Positions 33,788 through 44,004 of a DNA stretch of 64,000 nucleotides are shown here, piece after piece. A program made the position numbers and the translations under genes. The DNA comes from Saturnia japonica (Eukaryota; Arthropoda; Insecta; Lepidoptera; Saturniidae). Position 1 is the first letter of the stretch; each line of letters starts with the position of its first letter. The notes beneath the pieces were generated by a model. The model saw nothing but the letters and a program-made list of their open reading frames with translations, searched no databases and had not been told where the DNA came from. The stretch lies in NCBI GenBank assembly GCA_033032175.1, contig CM065328.1, positions 7,874,690-7,938,689 on the forward strand, written 5' to 3'.

Positions 33788-34409
33788 ACAAAAACACGAA
33801 AAAAAGTTTAAACGAATTCCCTGCAAACTTCGCAAGATATACTAGATAAATTTTGCGAATAAAAATAATTCAGAATTACGAGTAGCCCAATGATAAAAAA
33901 TCAATGACATTAATAAATTAAACTTGAAAAAAAAAAACTTTTTATATTGCTATTGAAAGAGCTATCAATCGTACAACCGAGTCCCTAATACTTGTAATTT
34001 GTTAAGAAAACTTTGTAAGTCTAGCGTAACCGATTGGAAAATTCAACTATTCAATCTTTTATGTTATACTAAGGTCAGTACACTTTGAAAACTAGCCTGC
34101 CGATATCAAAAGCATTACGTTCTGGAATAACTTGACAATAAAGAGCAACATAACATAAGCATATGTTTTGATTTGTCCTTATAATATACTGTGATGTTAT
34201 TCAGACAACATAAAATGTAAATGAATAAGTAGGTGTAAGGGGAGTCCATAAATATCTTAAGATTTGAGACATCCAAGCCAATCTCACCTACTGAGTAACA
34301 AACGAGGAAAAAGTTTATAGCGGGAGTGGTAAGGTTGTAAAGCCCTACTGACTCGCGATCACCATGCATATTGTGAAAAACCCGTCACAGTGTTTCGCTT
34401 ATGTGTGTA

Positions 34410-34850
34410 GCGTCTCGGGATCAGACAGTGTATAAAATTAGTTGCCGCGGTACTTACAATTCAACATAACAGCGACAACCGGGAATTTATTGCGGATCTC
34501 GTGGTTGTCTGTTGTTTTTGGATGTTTCATTATTCCCCTTAGGTGTTTTAAGCGTTATGCATTACGTACGTATATAAGCTTCGACCAATGCTTAATTATT
34601 ATATTTTGATGATGTTATAATTCACATAAGAGTAGTATACTATTTTGTTTTAAAACATCTTTGCCAGTTTGCTGACTTAGCAATTTTTGGCTTCCTACTT
34701 CTTGTATGAAGAATTATACTTTAATCTGTTCTCTATGGAAGCGGGCTCGAAACGTGATGAAGGCCGACAGTACAGCGACGATCGGAAATTTATTGCAGTT
34801 CTCTTGGGTTGTCGCTGTTGTTTAAGATAGTACTGTGCTTACTATGCTAC
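34410..34850 (+). repeat. family B fragments around the right copy of the local direct repeat
   Basis: 34410-34560 and 34765-34850 both carry the family B core ('gcggatctcgtggttgtctg' and 'ttctcttgggttgtcgctgt'). Between them, 34523-34760 repeats 33543-33787. This suggests one duplicated unit made of a family B piece plus adjoining DNA. Confidence 0.5.
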
Positions 34851-34854
34851 GATA

Positions 34855-35345
34855 TAACAAAACAATATTTTTCTTTTGAAGTGTATTCTGTAATAGGAAA
34901 ACATGATAACGTTAATTTATAATTACAATATCCTCTTTCATATTTAAGCAATCAAAAACAAAGCAAAATCTAAAATAACTGGTTATTTAAAATTAATTAA
35001 AACCGCTATCGGATATCGTTCTAATTGCCGAGAAACGTTTTCACTTGGCCTCAGGCGCCGGACGATTTCTTTTGTAAATACACTGAGCAATTTTGCATAA
35101 ACTGTTTAAAATTTAAATGGCATTTCTTTTTAATTGAATATTGAATTAAATTTTATGTAGTTTTGAAAATAAAATCACTTTTTAAATTTCTTAATAACTA
35201 TAGTTTTAGGTGCTTCTTATGGTACGTTTAACTGACTTTTTTTGATATTTTTATTTGTGATAAACCTGACATGTTGGTACGCGACATTTATTAATGAATT
35301 TAAAATACAGATTAATAAATCCACAAGTATATTGATCAATATTTA
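34855..35345. other. no recognised feature
   Basis: AT-rich flank of the mariner insertion; nothing recognised. Confidence 0.45.
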
Positions 35346-35348
35346 ATA

Positions 35349-36440
35349 TTAGGTCCTTACATATGAAATTGGCGTTTTGTTGAACTGGTCACTTTGATCT
35401 CAAATATCTGGCGTCTGGTTAGAAATTCCAAATTTAGGCTTGTGTATTTGTGTTTCGAGTTTAGTGATTAATTTGTTTTCGCACCATTTTATTTTTCTTT
35501 GACATCGTTCTTTTCACAAAATAGAAAATTTTAAATACCGCCTTATTTACGAATATAAGTTCCATTGTGGCATCAGCGCTGCAGAATCAGCTCGAAGGAT
35601 TAATGATGTGTATGGAAATTCTACTGTAAAAGAAAACACGGTAAATTTTTGGTTCCAACGTTTTCGTTCTGGAAATTTTAAACCTAGGAAACAAACCCCG
35701 TGGATGGCCGGAGACCCTAGTTGAAAATGAAGAATCAAAGGTATCCGTTGAAGCGAATCATTCGCAAACCACATCAGAGTTAGCGGCAGGTTTCGGTGTG
35801 AGGGATAAAAAAAATTATTTACTTGAAAACAACAGGAAAAGTGAAAAAGCTCGAGAAATGGGTACCGCATGAATTGACTGAAGTACGCCAACAAACACTT
35901 ATTGAGTTCTGCATTAACTGCACTCAACTGTCATAATAACGAGGGAATTTTGAATCGTATTGTTACTTGTGACGAAAAATAGATCCTTTACGATAATCGG
36001 AAACACTCATCACAGTGGTTGAGCCCAGAGAACCGGCCAAATCCTATCCCAAGCGAAAGTCGTCTCAGAAAAAGGTACTGGTGAGTGTTATGTGGACCAG
36101 TGCTGGTGTCATACACTGCAGCTTCGTAAGATCTGTCCAGACGATAACGGCAGATCTGTATTGTCAACAATTGCAAATCATGATGGAAAAGCTAGCCGTT
36201 AAACAACCGAGACTGGTCAATATATCAAGCCCACTGCTGCTTCAGAATAACGCTAGACCCCATACTTTACGACCAACGGTCGCTAAATTAGAGGGACTGT
36301 GGTTGGAATGTCTCCGAAACCCACCATATTCCCGGGATAGTGCTCCAACAGATTACCATTTTATTCAGAATTTGGACAATTTCTTGAAAGGAAAATAAAT
36401 TCAATTCCGATATAACATGTCAAAAAAGCTCAAATCCAGT
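35349..36440 (+). mobile_element. mariner element, decayed, right end lost
   Basis: The left terminus TTAGGTCCTTACATATGAAA follows TA at 35347-35348 and has the look of a mariner inverted repeat. The transposase relic fills the interior. No reverse-complement partner of the left terminus was found downstream, so the right end is lost or too diverged. The 3' limit is an estimate, just past the last recognisable codons. Confidence 0.8.
35521..36398 (+). pseudogene. mariner transposase relic
   Basis: Recognisable order: helix-turn-helix region YRLIYEYKFHCGISAAESAR, VNFWFQRFRSGNFK, then SELAAGFGV, KWVPHELTE, NRIVTCDEK, LYDNRKHSSQWL, GVIHCSFV, TITADLYCQQLQIMMEK, PLLLQNNARPH and APTDYHF. Damage: the expected start codon reads ATA at 35521; the frame breaks before 35735 and again later; TAG replaces the tryptophan codon after CDEK near 35982. 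The second catalytic aspartate (HDNARPH in relatives) is asparagine in QNNARPH. The first (CDEK) and third (TDYHF) acidic residues remain. Typical length is about 345 residues and most of it can be traced here. Clearly inactive. Confidence 0.85.
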
Positions 36441-36444
36441 GATA

Positions 36445-37150
36445 CGTGTATTAGTTTGAGTATTTGTCGGGATTCGAATTTACCGTTATTATGTTTATTT
36501 TTAAATATTTTTTTTATAATTACCAACAACGCAAGTAAAAGTTTAATCATTTTTATATAATTATAGTATTATTGGAACTTAAAAATATGTCGATAAATCA
36601 AAATTTAGTAACATTGTTTATTGTAGTTGACTTATTAAGTGAGGTCTTTACTATCTCACAACTCAAGCGAGAATGTCTTCAAGCCAGTTGTTGTCTGCTT
36701 ATAAAGTGCGTGCAGCCACTGAGCACACCTGTTGCTATCGCGCTCTGTCAATAATGTGAGTCAATAGTAAAATCAATAGAATGTATACTAAGTCATTAGT
36801 ATGCATTCCATAATCACATCGAAACGATTCTCCGACTTATATAATATCTTATTTCGTATGACGTGTAGTAGGGGAAGCCAGTCCTTGTAACTCTAATTAG
36901 TAAAACGATAGTTTAACGGCGAATGAAAGTGTCGTGAGGAAACCTGAAATAATTCAAATGTTTATTTACTAATAGGGGGCGTGGGCGGTTAGTGGACTAT
37001 ATTTTTTATTAGGAATAACGTTATCTAAGTTTTGAAATAAAAAAATTGCTGTGACCTTTCGTCCTGTACAAGTATTTCGACATCTCTAATAATAAGGCAA
37101 AACTACTCACTCACATTTAACTTCACACGACATGTTCCAATGAGTATTTG
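36445..37150. other. no recognised feature
   Basis: AT-rich. The 60-codon ORF at 36572-36754 shows no motif. Confidence 0.45.
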
Positions 37151-37152
37151 AC

Positions 37153-37603
37153 TGTTTTTTTTGAAGTGAAAACTTTTTTAGCATCGTTGTGATTTTAAAG
37201 TCGATGAAACGAAAAAGCGAAAGCGACAGTAAAAAGAGACAGACACATAAATTCATAAAACTTAACGTGGGAGAAAATAAGATAGGAAGTTTTAGGCAAT
37301 GGTAAAATGGTACAAAAGAGGTGTGTTGCCACGCAATAATTAATTTTATTATCCCACCAAAAAGGCACGAAACAAAAACTTTTTAGACAACACCCATGAC
37401 ATTCTGTTACTGATTGATATTGTGTTAGGTTACCATAAATATTTCAAATGTGCATTAATTGAAAATTATATTGTGAATAATCATTGTAAGTACTTGTATG
37501 TACATTTTCTTAAACTTTAAATTAGTGTGTATTTGATATTTTCTGAATTAAAAAACTTAGATGTGAAGGTTTCACTTCTGCCACGTGTGAATTGCACACA
37601 ATT
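37153..37603 (-). repeat. MITE-like repeat (family M), minus copy
   Basis: Reverse-complement partner of 32248-32700. Its minus strand runs from 'tgtgtgcaattcacacgtgg' to 'aaaaagttttcacttcaaaa'. Confidence 0.75.
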
Positions 37604-37611
37604 TCTTTTTT

Positions 37612-37680
37612 TTTTAACTGACTACACTCTTACCGTGAGGGGCCCTAGACTAGAGCTGCTGATGACTTTTATAGCTATAC
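37612..37680 (-). repeat. LINE 3'-end fragment, family T
   Basis: Plus strand 'tttaactgactacactctta' followed by 'ccgtgaggggccctagac', the reversed form of the family T end. It abuts the family M copy. Confidence 0.4.
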
Positions 37681-39500
37681 CGTAGCTTGGACGTATGACG
37701 ACGCGGGTTAGTGGGCTTCACGGCAATTGGTGATGCCTCAACGACGCGAAAAAAATCCTGCCACCGTCATTCACGGGAGCGTTGTACCCGATTATGAGAT
37801 TGTCGAATACACGTTTAAGAGCAAACGACTACCAAAATGTAGTAAAAAAGAAAATATAAGTTTATAGATTTCCCAGTGATTCAAATCGCCAATAAGTTAT
37901 GGGCCACTTTCACTTTGTAGGGACATTTACAGATTAGTAATATAAATCACAAAAATAACATGAGACCGTTTTTATTTAATAAATATACCCACGGGCGTCC
38001 ATAACTTTTCTTTAGAGAATAAAACCATTTTGTGAGTAATAAGATCCTCTTAAATTGGCATTAGCCGGCGCCCTCCCGCCGTATATTATTTTAACTGTAC
38101 CGAATAGAGGGCAGCACCGTGGCCGGATTTGTGCCCGGGTCGAGTTTAAATGTCTTCGACTTAATGCCCAACGTTTTGTTTGGATTTTCAAAGGCCTGGA
38201 AGATAAGGAGTCAGATTAAAGTGGCTAAGAATAATATCGTCCGCGATAATTGAGATGAAACGATTTTGTCTTATCTCTTTTACCACTAACTTTCATGATA
38301 TAAGTCTATCCAGTAGATTTTGCGTGATGCGCGCATAACCTTCATAATTTTGTTGATGAGTCAGTCTGAATGAAATACTGGATACAGGTACACTGGCTAT
38401 AAAAAGACTTACAAAGATGTCAGCGATAGTATATTAAGTCTACCTTCTAAGGATCACCCTTAATAAGCATTCTTGTCTTTAAAATAATCGGCAGGCGGTC
38501 TCCTTGAGTGAAAGCGGGAGCAGAAAGATTCACGCTTGCATTCGGCCGACGTCATTCTATAGTCCACGTGAACGGAGCCGGGGTTACAGCTAGTCACATA
38601 TAATTTAATCTGTTCAAACGTGTATATAGATTGTCCACAATATAAATAAATACAGAATTGATATTGCCCAATTTAGTTTCATTCGTATTGTACTGTCAAC
38701 ATTTTACTAAGCAAACTAATAGAGTATGCGCAATTGTGTTCAAGTTTCGACAAATTATCTATTCGGCATAACTTTGAAACAAGTCGACTAAGTTTTGATG
38801 TAGCAATTAGTGTTCGAGGTTATTAATTGTAGTTAAAATGGTTAACAAAATTGCCTTCGATTGTATGTAATTTTAACGAAATTGTTAGGTAGTTTATGTT
38901 GAGTTATATTTGTATGGCACTAAGTGATTTACTTGTGAACATGTTTCGCATGCGATGGTTTTATTAAATCCCCGTCGCTAACAAAGGGGTTAAGTTAAAC
39001 GTGTGTATCTTTGTATCGCTGTCTGGGGTAATGGTTCAGCGATTTGGATGTAGGTTTTTTTTTTGTTTGAAAGGTGACGTGATTGAGAGTGTTCTTAGCA
39101 ATGATTGAAGAAAATCTATTCAGCCGTTTGAAGATTATCAGCTCTTTTCTAACTGAAATTTGGTATTCTGTCATTTCAAAGATATTGGAAGAACATGGTA
39201 TCCTTGACCTAATGGTGTAATTGTTGTATTATTAGTCTTTGTTTATATAAATAATCTATGTTGAATTGTCAAATGAATCAAGATTATCTGTCATGGTCGC
39301 TATTGGTTATTGTGCACTACTATTTAGAATTTCATACTAATACATATTGTAATTTTTATAGACTTAAAAACATAGATATGTCAAACAAAATAACTATAAA
39401 TAAAAGAGTAGATACATTATTAAAACAGAAGCATCATGTGGAATCCGCAGGATACTTATTTCTTCACAAACTTACAGCAGAAATATCATGTTTTGGTTCA
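37680..39500. other. mostly unassigned; one Helitron-like terminus
   Basis: At 38570-38597 'acgtgaacggagccgggg' followed by 'ttacagctagt' resembles the hairpin-plus-CTAG end of Lep1-like elements, without a recognisable body. The ORF at 39258-39518 is AT-rich and motif-free. Confidence 0.4.
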
Positions 39501-39504
39501 TTGG

Positions 39505-39600
39505 AATGGCCTCATTAGCCTAGTGGTCGTAAGCGCGACTGTTATGATCGAGACCCTGGGTTCGATTGCCAGTTTGAGCAAAGTGTTATTGGGTTTACTA
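39505..39600 (+). repeat. tRNA-headed SINE fragment
   Basis: 'ggcctcattagcctagtggt' gives an A-box and 'gggttcgattgcc' (about 39569-39581) a B-box, spaced as in a tRNA. The acceptor stem does not pair and the tail does not match a tRNA, so this is a SINE head and not a tRNA gene. Confidence 0.6.
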
Positions 39601-39659
39601 CGCGTAATTTTGTTTTCACTCGTATTTTATGATTACTAGAAATGTTATTGATAATTTTT

Positions 39660-39845
39660 ACTATAAAAAAGACCACAGGTCACGAATATGACATAACAAA
39701 ATTGTTTGTCTGTCCGTTTGTATATCTGGATTGAACTCGGAAAATTTTGTACACGGCAAGTATATAATTCCTCAGTTGATAAGATTTAAGAATTGTCAAT
39801 AATACTTTTTAACCGATTTCAAAAAAAAGACTAACGTTACTCAAT
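39660..39845. repeat. AT-rich dispersed repeat, family V, and an adjoining short tract
   Basis: 'gataagatttaagaattgtc' plus 'aataat' matches 42524-42549 and 60404-60431. It is followed by 'taaccgatttcaaaaaaaag' similar to 30975. Confidence 0.45.
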
Positions 39846-39911
39846 TCGAATAAAAATATATATAATAAAATAATAATATATATAAAAATATATATAAATA
39901 AACTAATAAGT

Positions 39912-40860
39912 CAGGGAAAAAGTTTCTTCGCATTTTTATATGAAAACTCAAGACATTTCTTTCAAATTTTATTTACAGTATATATGTACCGTTTTGTTCG
40001 ATGACTTTCTGCCATTTTGTAGGTAGAGTTATGATCCCGTTGCTGTAGAAACTTTGGGACTTCTGATCAAAAAAACGCAACAAATAGTTTTGGCAGTCCT
40101 CTCTTGATATTAACCTTACAGAACCTAATGAAATCTGAAGAGACCGAAACAGGTGAAAATCTGAAGGTCAAGGCTATATGGTGGATGCACTAAAACCTCC
40201 CAGCCAAACTCTCTAAATTTTTGCTAAGTGGCTAAAAATGTGTGTGGGCTAGCGTTATCGTGATGGAAGACCACACCCTTCCTGTTAATGAATTCCGGCC
40301 GGTTTCTCTCATCTGCTTCCTTTAATATCATCAGTTGTTGTCAGTAGAGATCCGAATCGATGGTTTTGCCGGACGGTAAAACTCATAATGAACAATGCCC
40401 TTCCAGTCCCACCATAAAAACAGCATCACCTAATTTCGAGATAGTCCAGGTTTAGCCACAGTCTGTGAAGCCTGGCTGACCTTAGACCACGACCATTTTT
40501 ACACGTTCTTGTCGTACGTGATCCACTTTTCATACCCAGTTATCAATCTCTTCAAAAACGGCTCGGGTTCATTACGTCTCAATAATGAATCGCAAATGAG
40601 TACACGGTTCATTAGGTTTCATTCAGTGAGCTCGTGTGGCACCCAAATATCGAGCTTTTTGGTATAGCCAGCTTTCTTCAAATGGGTTAAAACTGTTTTG
40701 GTCCATAAACATCACAAATTTTTTTCGTTGCTTGAATTGCATTTTTGCCTTTTTTGTAATAATGTTTTTAAATGTATCGAATTTCTTCATTAGATTCACT
40801 CATTTTTACAGAAAGAAAAACAAAATAAATAAAAACTATCGGGTAGATTTTGATTTTTAA
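39912..40860 (-). mobile_element. mariner element of a second lineage, decayed
   Basis: Minus orientation. The 3' terminus is near 39912, where the plus strand reads TCAGGGAAAAAGTTTCTTCG, a mariner-like inverted repeat. The transposase relic and a short AT-rich leader follow to about 40860. No matching 5' inverted repeat was found, so the left part is truncated. Confidence 0.75.
39973..40803 (-). pseudogene. mariner transposase relic with internal deletion
   Basis: Read on the minus strand from ATG at 40803: SESNEEIRYI, KKGKNAIQATKKICDVYGP, then directly KTVLTHLKKAGYTKKLDIW, VPHELTE, NRVLICDSLLRRNE, EKWITYDK, QTVAKPGL, HHDNASPHT, WEVLVHPPYS, PSDFHLF and finally ITLPTKWQKVIEQNGTYIL with stop at 39973-39975. 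The jump from VYGP to KTVLTHL removes roughly 60 codons of the helix-turn-helix region. Stops and frameshifts interrupt the rest. The first catalytic aspartate is tyrosine (TGYEKW for TGDEKW in relatives), while the second (HHDNA) and third (PSDF) survive in different frames. Its motifs differ from the mariner at 35.3 kb, so it is a separate invasion. Confidence 0.8.
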
Positions 40861-40968
40861 AAATTATTTTATTATTTAGATACGGTCCTTATCTAAAAAA
40901 GTTATCAGAATATATACAATCAATAAAAAATTATTAAGTAACTACGATTTTTACGAGCACAATGCATT

Positions 40969-41162
40969 TGTAGAAGAACTATTGCAAAGGGAGGATCCTC
41001 CGACCAGACGGGTGTTATGTCTGGCGGGCAGTTGCCCAACGGTTGTAGTCGGGTTCTTGTATATACACTCAATCGAAGAGATAATTTCTATAGTGCGATG
41101 TAGGATGCGTCGTATGTGGCTCGATAGATGTCGCTGTGTGTCGCTATGTAGATCTCGCTACA
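40969..41162 (-). repeat. 3' LTR of the TRIM element
   Basis: Plus strand TGTAGAAGAAC ... CTCGCTACA. Direct repeat of 41713-41906. Confidence 0.92.
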
Positions 41163-41174
41163 TCACTCCCCTTC
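41163..41174 (-). promoter_or_regulatory. polypurine tract
   Basis: Minus strand GAAGGGGAGTGA immediately before the 3' LTR. It would prime second-strand DNA synthesis. Confidence 0.75.
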
Positions 41175-41250
41175 GAGACCAGAGGTCGATAGCAGGTTGA
41201 GTCGTCCATACATCATCTAGTGATGCTTGCCGGGCCAGTGGGATGTTCCA

Positions 41251-41420
41251 GTGAGTCGGAACCAGATGCCGCATAGTTCACGGTGAGTCGGAACTGTCTG
41301 CGGTGATGCCCCAGTGAGTCGGGGTGATTGCCCCAGTGAGTCGGGGTGATTGCCCCCAGTGAGTCGGGGTGATGCCCCAGTGAGTCGGGGTGATGCTGCA
41401 AGAATGCTCCAGTGAGTCGG
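41251..41420. repeat. minisatellite inside the TRIM element
   Basis: GTGAGTCGG occurs seven times, starting at 41251, 41283, 41314, 41336, 41359, 41380 and 41412. The spacing is 21-23 or 31-32 bases, with 'gatgcccca' or 'gattgcccca' between the units. The minus-strand ORFs over it (HPDSLG repeats) are products of the repeat, not evidence of a protein. Confidence 0.85.
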
Positions 41421-41700
41421 AGTGTTGCAGTACTGCGTAGTGGCTGGCTGCTGCGTCGACCAGGAGAGAAGTGCGTCTCTGCTTGCTGACCGGCCGAAGT
41501 GCAGTGTGCTGTGCCAAGGTCACTGAGAAGGCTGTGGGTGATGACCAGGAATGCGCGCGTCCGCTGCATGCTGGTGGTCAGGATACCCGTAGTAGCCGTG
41601 GATGCTGGCTGGCTGTATGACTCGCTGCTTGAAAGCTTGTGGAAGTGATGATGACGCCACGATGTAGCTGTGCGAAGAAGTTTGCGCTGACGTTCATGCT

Positions 41701-41712
41701 CGGGGTCACCAG
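41701..41712 (-). promoter_or_regulatory. primer-binding site
   Basis: Minus strand CTGGTGACCCCG directly inside the 5' LTR. TGG plus the following bases would pair with the 3' end of a tRNA ending GGGGUCACCA. Which tRNA this is I cannot tell. Confidence 0.7.
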
Positions 41713-41906
41713 TGTAGAAGAACTATAGTAAAGGGAAGATCCTCCGACCAGACGGGTGTCATGTCTGGCGGGCAGCTGCCCAACGGTTGTAGTCGGGTTC
41801 TTGTATATACACTCAATCGAAGAGTTAATTTCTATAGTGCGATGTAGGATGCGTCGTATGTGGCTCGATAGATGTCGCTGTGTGTCGCTACGTAGATGTC
41901 GCTACA
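41713..41906 (-). repeat. 5' LTR of the TRIM element
   Basis: Plus strand TGTAGAAGAAC ... GTCGCTACA, same length as the other LTR. Confidence 0.92.
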
Positions 41907-41910
41907 CATT

Positions 41911-43160
41911 CAGCGATGTTTTTTTTTTTTGCTCTTTGGTGTTATTATAATTAAACACCGTAGACGTACTTGCGGGTGTCAGCTAATATTTAATACCGTA
42001 ACGAAAATATACCTACTAAGATTTTACTTATTTTTTTCGTTCTTAAACAAACAATCTATATAAATAAAAATAACAAAGAAATTCAACACGGGTGACGACG
42101 CTACGCGGATAATCGAAAATAAATATTTATTACCATCATAAGATTACAATTTATTTTGTAAAAAAAGAAGAAAAAAACGTATTTGAATTATAAGAAAACG
42201 TGATATATAATGTATCATGAATAAAACGTGTGTCACACACAGGATATTCGGATGGAGAGCCGTTTGAAAGCCGCTAGAATCTCATTTAACACGAAGGTCG
42301 GAGGTTATTCGATTTATAGGTATTTAAGTGAGACACACGCTTGCGAAGACTGAATAACTTACAACTTATTCTCTAAACATATTTATGTACTTTGGATTGA
42401 TGAAAGAATTTGTCAATAATACTTTTAGGAAAAAAAAGAATTACAAAAATAAATTTATATTCATTCACAACCGACTTTTATGAAATTGTGCACTGTGGAA
42501 ATATATGTCATTTCATAATTGATAGGTTATATGAATTGTCAATAATACCAGTGAAAGTAAAATTATGGGATGAAAGTAATTACTGCCTAACAAACGCGTT
42601 TTATGTGTACAGTGATCCTTTAAACTACAGTGATCATTTAACATCGGGTGAATGCATGCTAGTTCGCTACTTCGTAAGACAAAAAAAAGATAGGTCCCAA
42701 TAAATTAAAGTTCGTTTGAAATAATTGAAAGCCGTGTGTATTAGAGGTTATTGAAAAGCCCTCGTACGAAGATATTATTGAGATATTTCAAAAATAAAAG
42801 ACTGGGGATTTTATACCGTAGGATTTGTGGTATTTTTCACATTGCCGTCATAAAACTGAACGTTCGTTTAATATAACTTAAGTCAAGATTTTAAACTCGA
42901 AAATGTAAGGTGATTTAATTTTATGTCGCTTGGAGCTTTGGAATTATTTGAGCTTACAGCAAGATGAATTGCATGATGATATTGCAAATAAAGCAGAAAT
43001 TATAACTGTGGAAATATAAATGGGTGTTTTAATTTAAAAAATTAGGTTAGTACATCATCTATTATATGCACACTTAGCTAAGCCGTATTAAATTAAAGTG
43101 CTTACAGGTTGTCAAATCGCTTGACGTTCATGGTTACTTACCTTACGATTGTAGCGTGAT
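41911..43160. other. unassigned, with one family V copy
   Basis: About 42405-42620 contains 'gataggttatatgaattgtc' and 'gtaattactgcctaacaaac', related to 60365-60635. The ORF there (42410-42703) is AT-driven. The remainder shows nothing. Confidence 0.4.
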
Positions 43161-43164
43161 AACA

Positions 43165-43270
43165 TGTAGCTTATAACCTTTCTCTGTAAATAGCCTACAA
43201 AATACAGAAAAAAAATCTTACTGGTAGTTCCAGAAATCAGCGCGTTTAAACAAAGAAAAAAAAAACAATC
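43165..43270 (-). repeat. Lep1-like Helitron fragment
   Basis: Contains 'tagcttataacctttctctg' and 'ccagaaatcagcgcgtttaa', the reversed internal motifs of the family. Both ends are missing. Confidence 0.45.
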
Positions 43271-43774
43271 ACACTACGACATGCGACAATGTTGTCACTT
43301 TTTAGCTAGATCTGGCCACATTTGGAGACTTCGCAGTACCATAAAATAAACACATCGTTCGCTTAATAATTTCGCCATTGTTTCCATAATGGTTATTTAA
43401 TACTTTGAAATTACATAATTTGACAAAATTAAATCACAGAGTCCTCTGAAGATACCATTAACCGGAACCTTCGCCATCAAACAGCTTCGACAGCTGTATT
43501 TCTTTATTTATGGGTTTAAAATAATTAGTTTAGTCTTTATTTATTTAAATACAATTGTGTGAAAAATAAAGAAAAGTAATTTAATACCTCCTTTTGTTAT
43601 TTCCAGTTCTGTTACTTTCTATGTTTAGCCATCTTTCGCTATTTTCTCAGATATTCAATTTTGTTAATCTAGCAACATTCTCGATGTGGTTTAGCTACTA
43701 GATTCTATACCGAGGTGGCAACACTGCACTACGGCCCTAAGGAGTGCATCATTTATTATCCATGAACGTCAAGC

Positions 43775-44000
43775 AGTAGTTTTTGGCGGGATCTTGAAGT
43801 GACATGTGTGGCTTTTATTTTTAATTCATTATCTTAGGTTTTTGACCCTATATTGTGTAAAATTGGTGGCATTTTACGTGATATAGTTTGGTTTTTGTGC
43901 ATAAGTGAAATATAATCTAAGAGCATGCATTCTGGGATCCCACAAAATCTCCCTAGAAAGTTCTAACAAGGGAGCCACCATCTTGATAGGATACTGAGAT
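43775..44000 (+). repeat. diverged direct repeat (family D), left copy
   Basis: 'tttttaattcattatcttag', 'gtgatatagtttggtttttg', 'ctccctagaaagttctaaca' and 'agccaccatcttg' recur in order at 45325-45570. Confidence 0.65.
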
Positions 44001-44004
44001 CCTC

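Larger units (their letters stand above)
40969..41906 (-). mobile_element. TRIM-type non-coding LTR retrotransposon, complete
   Basis: 938 bp with two 194-bp direct terminal repeats (40969-41162 and 41713-41906) that start TG and end CA and differ at 8 positions by my count (about 96% identical). CATT flanks both sides (40965-40968, 41907-41910) as a 4-bp target duplication. On the minus strand a primer-binding site TGGTGACCCC lies just inside the LTR at 41713, and a purine tract GAAGGGGAGTGA just before the LTR at 41162. Together these fix the orientation as minus. The 550-bp interior has no gag or pol. Such elements depend on proteins from an autonomous relative. Confidence 0.9.

Noticed and set aside
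36400..36600. Right inverted repeat of the mariner at 35349.
   Set aside because: The reverse complement of its left end was not found in this stretch; the end is regarded as lost.
39505..39600. Possible tRNA gene.
   Set aside because: A- and B-box-like blocks are present, but the acceptor and anticodon stems do not pair and the 3' part is not tRNA-like. It fits a SINE head.
41213..41569. 118-codon minus-strand ORF with HPDSLG repeats.
   Set aside because: It lies across the TRIM minisatellite, and its repeats follow from the DNA repeat. Not evidence of a protein.
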